From Carnegiea gigantea (Eukaryota > Streptophyta > Magnoliopsida > Caryophyllales > Cactaceae), in assembly GCA_029747015.1 (NCBI GenBank), contig JAKOGI010001267.1, forward strand, positions 62,001 to 126,000: 64,000 nucleotides of DNA, read 5' to 3'. The notes beneath the pieces are model-generated. The model was not told where the DNA came from and made no database searches. It saw nothing but the letters and a program-made list of their open reading frames with translations. A program made the position numbers and the translations under genes. Shown in pieces: positions 58,370 to 64,000 of this stretch. The number at the start of each line of letters is the position of its first letter. The first letter of the stretch is position 1.

Positions 58370-59799
58370 TGTTCAACCTAAAATTATGATATTTTATACC
58401 CTTTTATTATCTATTATTTGCTCGAAATAAATTATTAATTTAGGATTTTAATATTGTTTTATCTATTCTGTAGGAATTGAGAAATTTGAAAAATAAATAA
58501 ATTGCTTAGAAAAAAAAAGAGAGAGAGAAAGTTGAACCAAAAGGGGATTCGATCACAGGAAGCATTGGATTAAGCTAAAAAGAAGGGGGAAAAAACTCAA
58601 GAACCGAGCCCAGCAGCAAAGCCCTTTGGGCCTTTTCCCTCTTCTTCCTTTCCCCGTTGGGCCTGGCCAGCACCAGTTGTGCCCCAGCCCAGCCCGGTTT
58701 TCCCTTCCTCCCCCTCTTCGCTCTCATCCCTTTTGTTTCCTCTTTGGGCCTGTTATTTCATACAGACCGCAACCCATATTCTCATTCCTTTCCCAAGACT
58801 AGCGACCCAGCCCTAGCTTGTACTTTGCACAACCAGGCGAGGCCAGTCTTCCTCACTCCCTTTTCTCGGTGGGCTGGCCCAGACACTCCACAGCATGCTC
58901 CTTATCTTCGCTTAATCTGGTCACATACTTCTCACGTGCCAGCAGCAGCCCCCCATCTCCTCTTCTTCTCCTTCCTCTTCATCCCACGAAAGCCAGACTG
59001 AAAAAACAGGGCAAGCAAAACAAGAGCCATTTGTGCCCCTTCCTCTTCCTCTCTATAACTGCCATGTTCCTTTCCTTTTTCCTCCACTTCATGGTCGTTA
59101 CTCCCTCGTTCTCTCTCCTCCTTTAATCATCGACATTCAATGCATCGACTATAAGTGCGAATGAGGGAATCGAAGAGGATGGGTATGCCGTTACTGGGAG
59201 TGCTTGAAATGAAGACTAGAAGAGCATGCAAAAGGGGGAGAATAGCAAAGTAGTAGAGTAGCAAGTAGAGTTCTTTAGTTAGTTTTACCTTCTTTCATTT
59301 TTGTTTTTCAGTTTCAGATCTTGTTCTTAATTCTAAAATTAGTGAAACTAGATTATGGTTTACTCCCATTTTCGAGTTCAAGTTTGAGTATCTGGGTGTC
59401 TTTTGTTGTGATCTGGGCTCTGTTTCTCTGCTTTTGGTTCATTGCTTTTGTTGCTATGGATGAATTCAGGCTTCGAGTTCTGCTGCTTTGTTTGGCTACA
59501 TGAATGAATTCAACATTCAACTAAGTGTTGGTGGGTTGATTAATTTGCAATTTGGTGCTTAAGCTTTAGTGTTGGATTCTTCGCAAGCTAGAGAATTGTG
59601 CACGATTTCTGAATCAATCTTATTTATTTAGTCTACTAATTTGTTTGGTGGAACAACTTGACCTTGGTGTTGGTTAATTTTAGCATCTAGTTTTAATTTG
59701 GTTTAGAATTTTTGATAATCTAATTTCACAACCATCTCTATGGATCAATAACCGAAGTGTTACAATGATAAACTGTATGCTTGCGGAAATTTACTAACA
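58370..59799 (+). repeat. E 3' LTR
   Basis: A 1,430-bp partner of 53152-54590, followed by TAGCA. Confidence 0.88.
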
Positions 59800-59804
59800 T
59801 AGCA

Positions 59805-60888
59805 CATGCTTCATCTTCACCGTCCACTTCAAGCATGAGTTCGACAGTCAAGATCAAAGAGGGGGCAAGTATAAATGCCGCAAGCCGCGGCGATTTTGAG
59901 GTAAGTAGGATTTGCTAGGGTTGTTAGCTAGTTTTAATTTGAGTTTAGTAATTTAGGCTTTATTTTTTGTTTCATCTCTTTTGATTTCAAATGCTAGATC
60001 CATTTTCTAGTTTGTAAATTCGTTTCAAATCCTTAAACACTTTATTAGAATTAATTGGGTTTGTGTTTATTTTGCAACTTATGCTTGAATATACCAAAAT
60101 ATTGATTCACTATTTGCTATTCATGCTCTTCCTTCTTCCTCTATTTTTCGCTGGAATCTGAGGAACTGCTATGGCATTTCTACCATTTTCAACGAAGGTT
60201 GAAGTTTGTATTTGGGTTGTCCTGGTTGATTTTGACATCCCCCTCCCTTATTTCTCCGGTTGCTCTATTTTCTTTCTTTGTTTCTGGTTCTGCTTAAAGA
60301 AACTAGGTTGAGTTCTTAACTGGGCAAATGCCCTATCCTCTTCCCTTACTTGAATTGTTTTTGGTTTCAATCTAGTTCTTTTGTGGAGTTGCTGGGTCGA
60401 GCTCGCCATGAGCAGGGACACCTACAGCTTCCCTTGTTCTTCGAATTGTTAATTAAACAGAAAGTGGGTTTTGATCACAAAGTAGAGTATTTGACTGAGT
60501 TTTGGATATGCTGTGAATCCGTGATGATGATTGAAATGGGTACTGAGGCTAGCAAAGAGAATTTGGTAACTTTTGTTGATTTTTACTCTCCTTTGTTGTA
60601 GTTTTATTTTATCAGTTGTAAGATTTAGTGCTTATGCAGTTGTATTATTTAGTTCTTGAATGCAAGCTTCTCAGTTAGGAAATACTAGGTTTAGGCAATT
60701 TTTTTATAGCATAGTTTATTCGTTTCAGTGCACTTATTTAGTAAAAACGATCTAAGTGCCTCTAGTGTATGATATTAGATCAGTGTTATTCTCATAGTGA
60801 CCTTAATCTCGTCCACATCCCTGAGGAACGACTCTCAAGTACTACAGCGAAAGTTGTACGCTTGCAGCCTTTAGATTTACATTGAACA
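59805..60888 (+). repeat. F 5' LTR, second part
   Basis: The remainder of F's LTR after E, ending GTACGCTTGCAG...GAACA just before the primer-like site. The open frame 60350-60601 inside it shows no domain. Total LTR length without E is about 1.6 kb. Confidence 0.7.
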
Positions 60889-60904
60889 ATATCGTATAGG
60901 TTTT

Positions 60905-60922
60905 TGATGCCATTGCCAGGGA
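60905..60922 (+). other. F primer-binding site (tRNA-Asp type, mutated)
   Basis: TGATGCCATTGCCAGGGA is related to TGGCGCCATTGCCGGGGA of C, with three changes. It lies about 16 bases after the LTR end. Confidence 0.7.
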
Positions 60923-61271
60923 CGGCGGTATAAGATTAGGTCACATTTTTTGCTACTTTCTTATTAATTGCATATGTTTTGTTTTACTTTGTTTATTTTG
61001 TTATTAGTAGTCACTTGATTTAGTTTATTTCTTGAAAAATCCCAAAAAATTCAAAAAAAAATTAGAAAAGGCTAAAATTGAAAAAATAAGGAAAAAATTT
61101 TGAAAACTCCTAAAACTGAAAAACTTGAAAAATTTTAAAAACAAATGACAATTTTCTATTTCCCTCAATTGGAGCATGAAATATTTTGGTGATATTTGAA
61201 TAGATTGAACGACTTTCGTGCTCAATGTACTGATCAATATTTTGAGAAATGAGAAATTTGCCAAATGATCT
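60923..61271 (+). other. F leader, AT-rich
   Basis: A- and T-rich sequence up to the gag-like ORF. Coding remnants of the gag N terminus (FNDFRAQCTDQYFEK-like) begin at about 61190 in other frames, so the true start of the ancestral gag may be upstream of 61272. Confidence 0.4.
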
Positions 61272-62327
61272 TTGATGGTCTTAATGATGGATATCGGTCA
61301 TGTTAAGACTATGTACCCGGGGATTCGGGATGTTTATTCACTAAGACTCCATATGACATTTGGAATTTCTTTGAATATTTGGCTCATAAGACTTGGGAGT
61401 ATGTACCCTTATGTGATGCATCCTACTCCTTTAGATAAGGGTCAATTTGGAGTTATATCTTATGAGCACTCTCATACTCCATGTGTTCTTGTTTCATGTG
61501 ATTATTGTTATTCGTCTTACCATAATGTCAAGTCTTGTCCTCATGTTACTTCTATAGACTCTAAAATTGGTCAAATTGAGCAAGAACGGAACAGCTATAA
61601 GGAGTCCATGGAGAACATGACAAGGACACTCATTAACCAATTCTCAAAGTTGATTAAAGGTCATGTAGAGAGCACTATGCCTATTTCACATGATATCGGC
61701 CTTAGGGTAGGACCTACCAATCCCGAGGGTTGTTTGTTGGGTGATTTTGGGTCTTCTTACCCTTTGAGCTCCAAATCTCAAGTTGATACTCCGTTATGTG
61801 ACTTTAAGGTTAAGAATGACATATCTTCACCTTCGTCTGCATATATATCTCCCCTTAAGACTAGCACCTCTTTGAACACCTCTGAGGATGTCTCGATTAT
61901 CCTCGAGCCCTCCCTTCCTTTGGCTTCCCTAAGAGAGCTCAGGGAGAGAGACGGATTTGAGACTGATATTAATTATGATGATCAGTGTGACATATTTGTT
62001 GAGCCAGAGGATACCTTCTCTAAGGAGCATTCACCTGATGAGTCTTTTATTGTGGAGTTTAGTGAGGTTAGACCTTATATGCAACTTAGTGATCCCATTC
62101 ATATGGAGTCTTACCCTGACTTAGCCCCCACCCCTCCCATTTCATCCCTTTGTTCTTCCTTCCCCATTCTTCACTCTTCTTTAGACCCTCCCGAGTTTAC
62201 TTTTGTAGAGTTTGAGACTTTTGTACTTTTTAATCTTTATTTAGATCAGACTCTTGATGATAGTGACATAGAGAGACTCGATGATCACTTTGAAGGACTT
62301 GACTTTAGGCCATCCTATGAGCTTTAA
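61272..62327 (+). CDS. F gag-like protein, 351 codons open, CCHC zinc knuckle
   Basis: One uninterrupted frame of 351 codons. Residues 20-50 (YSLRLHMTFGISLNIWLIRL) look like a shifted gag segment. Residues 75-90 contain CDYCYSSYHNVKSC, a perfect CX2CX4HX4C zinc knuckle preceded by SHTPCVLVS. Then a helical, charged part (IEQERNSYKESMENMTRTLI) and a long acidic Ser/Pro-rich tail (to SYEL at 351) follow. Relatives of this protein are the only coding part of many plant gag-only LTR elements. It probably binds element RNA. The first ~40 residues look out of frame with the ancestral gag, so the N terminus may be replaced by a frameshift. No pol follows. Confidence 0.6.
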   Translation: MMVLMMDIGHVKTMYPGIRDVYSLRLHMTFGISLNIWLIRLGSMYPYVMHPTPLDKGQFGVISYEHSHTPCVLVSCDYCYSSYHNVKSCPHVTSIDSKIGQIEQERNSYKESMENMTRTLINQFSKLIKGHVESTMPISHDIGLRVGPTNPEGCLLGDFGSSYPLSSKSQVDTPLCDFKVKNDISSPSSAYISPLKTSTSLNTSEDVSIILEPSLPLASLRELRERDGFETDINYDDQCDIFVEPEDTFSKEHSPDESFIVEFSEVRPYMQLSDPIHMESYPDLAPTPPISSLCSSFPILHSSLDPPEFTFVEFETFVLFNLYLDQTLDDSDIERLDDHFEGLDFRPSYEL

Positions 62328-64000
62328 TTTTCATATCTCACTTGATTGGCCTTGCCTTGGTCCTCTTTTCTTTCCCTTTAGAGATGTTGGACTTCATTTT
62401 GGTCATTCAGACCACTCTCAATAGGTTATGCATTCATTTGGTCACATCATTGTTAGGCCATTGACTTGTGCGTCTGATTTTACACACACACATCTCTCAT
62501 TTGATTGGGCTAAGAACTTTGATAAGCTCAAGAGAGCCTTGAGTTGCATTCTTCTTATGCACTTTAGTTGGGCTGCACATCATATTTCTAGCTAGTTTCA
62601 TTTCTATGAGGATTGTGCTCGAATGTTTATAAGCTGTTACGAGCTTTGGTGGGTTTTGATGAGTTGCAGCTTGTGAGCTGAGATGGAGCGGCTGATGCTC
62701 CCTGGACCTCTTTGACATCATTTGAGTGAGGCATTAGTTTGGATACACTTAGTATCCAACCTAGTATGATCGTTCCACCCCTTCTCTATTCTTATTTTTC
62801 TTTTCTTTTCTTTCTTCCTTTTTGTACATAGTTGTGGATATTTAAGACTGCGATTATGTGGATGATTTTGACTTTGTTTTGTTTATACTTTGTTTTCTTT
62901 TGTTTTCTCATGTGATTTTCGAAATTTTGATTTTGGTCTCGTTTTTTTATTTTGGTGGTGTCCTAATTTGTATATACTTGTGAGTTTGTGTTGGTTTCAC
63001 GATTGTATAACTTATGTGCTTGCCTTTTGGCGCCTTAGTTCCCGCAATGAGGACATTGTGGAGTTTTGGTGTGAGGTAAAGTGCGCATTTGTACATATTT
63101 TTTGATTTTCACAAATTCAAAAAGATTTTTGTTTTCCTTTGGGGATTTGTGTGCTTCCTAACGCGATTGTGATCCCATTTTGTTAGGTTATTGAGTTATA
63201 TGTAGATAGAGTTTGCAAGATGAGATGTCTAGTTGAGGATGTAGATTCGATTTTTCATAATAACCCCATCTCATATTGGTGATTTTGTGTCTACCTTATA
63301 CACTTTACTGTCAATTCTTTGGGTCTTATTGTTAAGTTCGCATGTGAACTTTTTGTTTGTCGAAGTTGCCTTTTATGCTCTTGAAAAATGCGAAAAAAAG
63401 AAGAAAAAAGGAAAAAGTCTAAAAAGTAAATAAAAACCTGGGCACCAATATTCATAGGCATTATCTTTATTTCATATCCTTAATTGGCTTGAATATGTGC
63501 TATTTTACTTGATTATACAAGTAACTACTTTGCACAATCTAATAAAGTCCCTTTTTAGGAAATGCCCGAATATTTGTAAGTCAAGTAAGTTTTGTTCTTA
63601 AAAAAGAAGAAAAAAAGGGGAAAAAATAGAGCAAAGAAGGCAATTAGGCAAGAAAATGGGGATCGCGTTGTTGTCACAACTTGATTCATAAGGGTTTATA
63701 CACATTTGTATATGCACCAATGTATACATATCATTGCACATTATTATGTGGGGTGAAAAGTGAACATCGGAATGTATTTTGTGAGTAGATTGGCTTCTGA
63801 TTATACGTTCTTTTTGTATATAATTTGGTGATTTGGTTACTGGAGTGTTGCAATTGCTTAAGTTGTGTACATAATTTTCCCATCACTTGTATATATGTTT
63901 TTATTTTGAAAAAAAAAATCAAAAAGATTTTCCTTAGTTTTTGAAAATATTTTTGTGGATATTTCACTTGAAAATCTTCATGAAACCTCACTCATCTACT
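62328..64000 (+). other. F 3' spacer with second coding relic and internal purine cassette
   Basis: A decayed match to E's FESWSSVFDKLL relic lies at about 62590-62760. GCAATGAGGACATTGTG followed by GGTGTGAGG lies at 63044-63078, the counterpart of 57330-57366 in E. The remainder is AT-rich with A-rich runs (63390-63430, 63600-63630) and no recognisable gene to the window end. Confidence 0.55.

Larger units (their letters stand above)
53152..59799 (+). mobile_element. E: complete gag-only LTR element nested in F's LTR
   Basis: TAGCA at 53147-53151 and 59800-59804 flanks the element. LTRs are 53152-54590 and 58370-59799, both TGTTCAACC to ACTAACA. The primer site at about 54594 is badly degraded (TTTTTGACGTTG). 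The terminal purine tract ends GGTGTGGGGATATT at 58369. The interior holds a broken gag-like gene and no pol. It belongs to the same family group as F. The LTRs differ by about 7% in the first 135 bp. Confidence 0.9.
52632..64000 (+). mobile_element. F: gag-only LTR element of the Athila/Tat group, continues past the window
   Basis: The 5' LTR starts TGTTTGTGCTAAAA at 52632, is interrupted by E (53152-59804), resumes at 59805 and ends at about 60888 (GAACA). The primer-like site TGATGCCATTGCCAGGGA at 60905 is a mutated tRNA-Asp site. The gag-like ORF 61272-62327 and a 3' spacer follow. No RT or integrase is seen before 64000. The 3' LTR lies outside, so the target duplication (expected CCAGG) cannot be checked. 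Confidence 0.8.

Overview
This is a 64 kb stretch of repeat-rich plant nuclear DNA. I found no intact host gene, no tRNA gene and no CRISPR array. Plant origin is supported by Ty3/gypsy chromovirus (Tekay/Del-like) polyproteins with C-terminal chromodomains, Athila/Tat-type gag-only elements primed by a tRNA-Asp-like site, a Ty1/copia remnant, a CACTA (En/Spm) transposon with TNP2, DUF4216 and Transposase_24-like genes, a Cassandra element carrying 5S rRNA sequence in its LTRs, and degenerate Arabidopsis-type telomere repeats (CCCTAAA). Species cannot be given from this.

Layout (element letters are mine). 1-4640: old, mostly unresolved DNA with a frameshifted RRM fragment at the left edge. 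4640-9745: copia remnant H (minus strand), split by D (5468-8722), a non-coding LTR element with target duplication GCAAG. 9746-~36700: three nested LTR elements. Outer chromovirus A (minus) is interrupted in its RT/RNase H region by chromovirus B (12087-30212, minus, target duplication CATTG). B is interrupted in its protease/RT linker by C (18393-25547, plus, target duplication GCATG), which has gag and protease but no RT or integrase. A 1,082-bp tandem duplication spans the left B/C border. ~37057-46915: CACTA transposon (plus) with TTTTGACGG-rich ends, a telomere-like tract, a decayed TNP2 gene broken by a hAT-type MITE (target duplication CAACACAC), and a second, spliced gene. 47369-50846: short gypsy derivative J (minus) joined to a complete Cassandra element (plus); one GTAAT duplication flanks the pair. 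50847-52631: 5' part of G (plus), a relative of A. 52632-64000: F (plus, runs off the window), whose 5' LTR is split by the related complete element E (53152-59799, target duplication TAGCA). E contains its own MITE (56834-57225).

Most interesting points: B has the U5 end of its LTR, in inverted orientation, at both termini. J plus Cassandra also appears to end in two U5 ends. Both units have matching target duplications, which suggests that aberrant or chimeric cDNAs were integrated as such. An acidic ORF0 recurs between the primer site and gag in A, B, G and J, and is open for 240 codons in J although J has no gag-pol.

Almost all coding regions are decayed. Boundaries with visible target duplications are exact to a base or two; the others are approximate. 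Divergence figures are counted by eye over short stretches.
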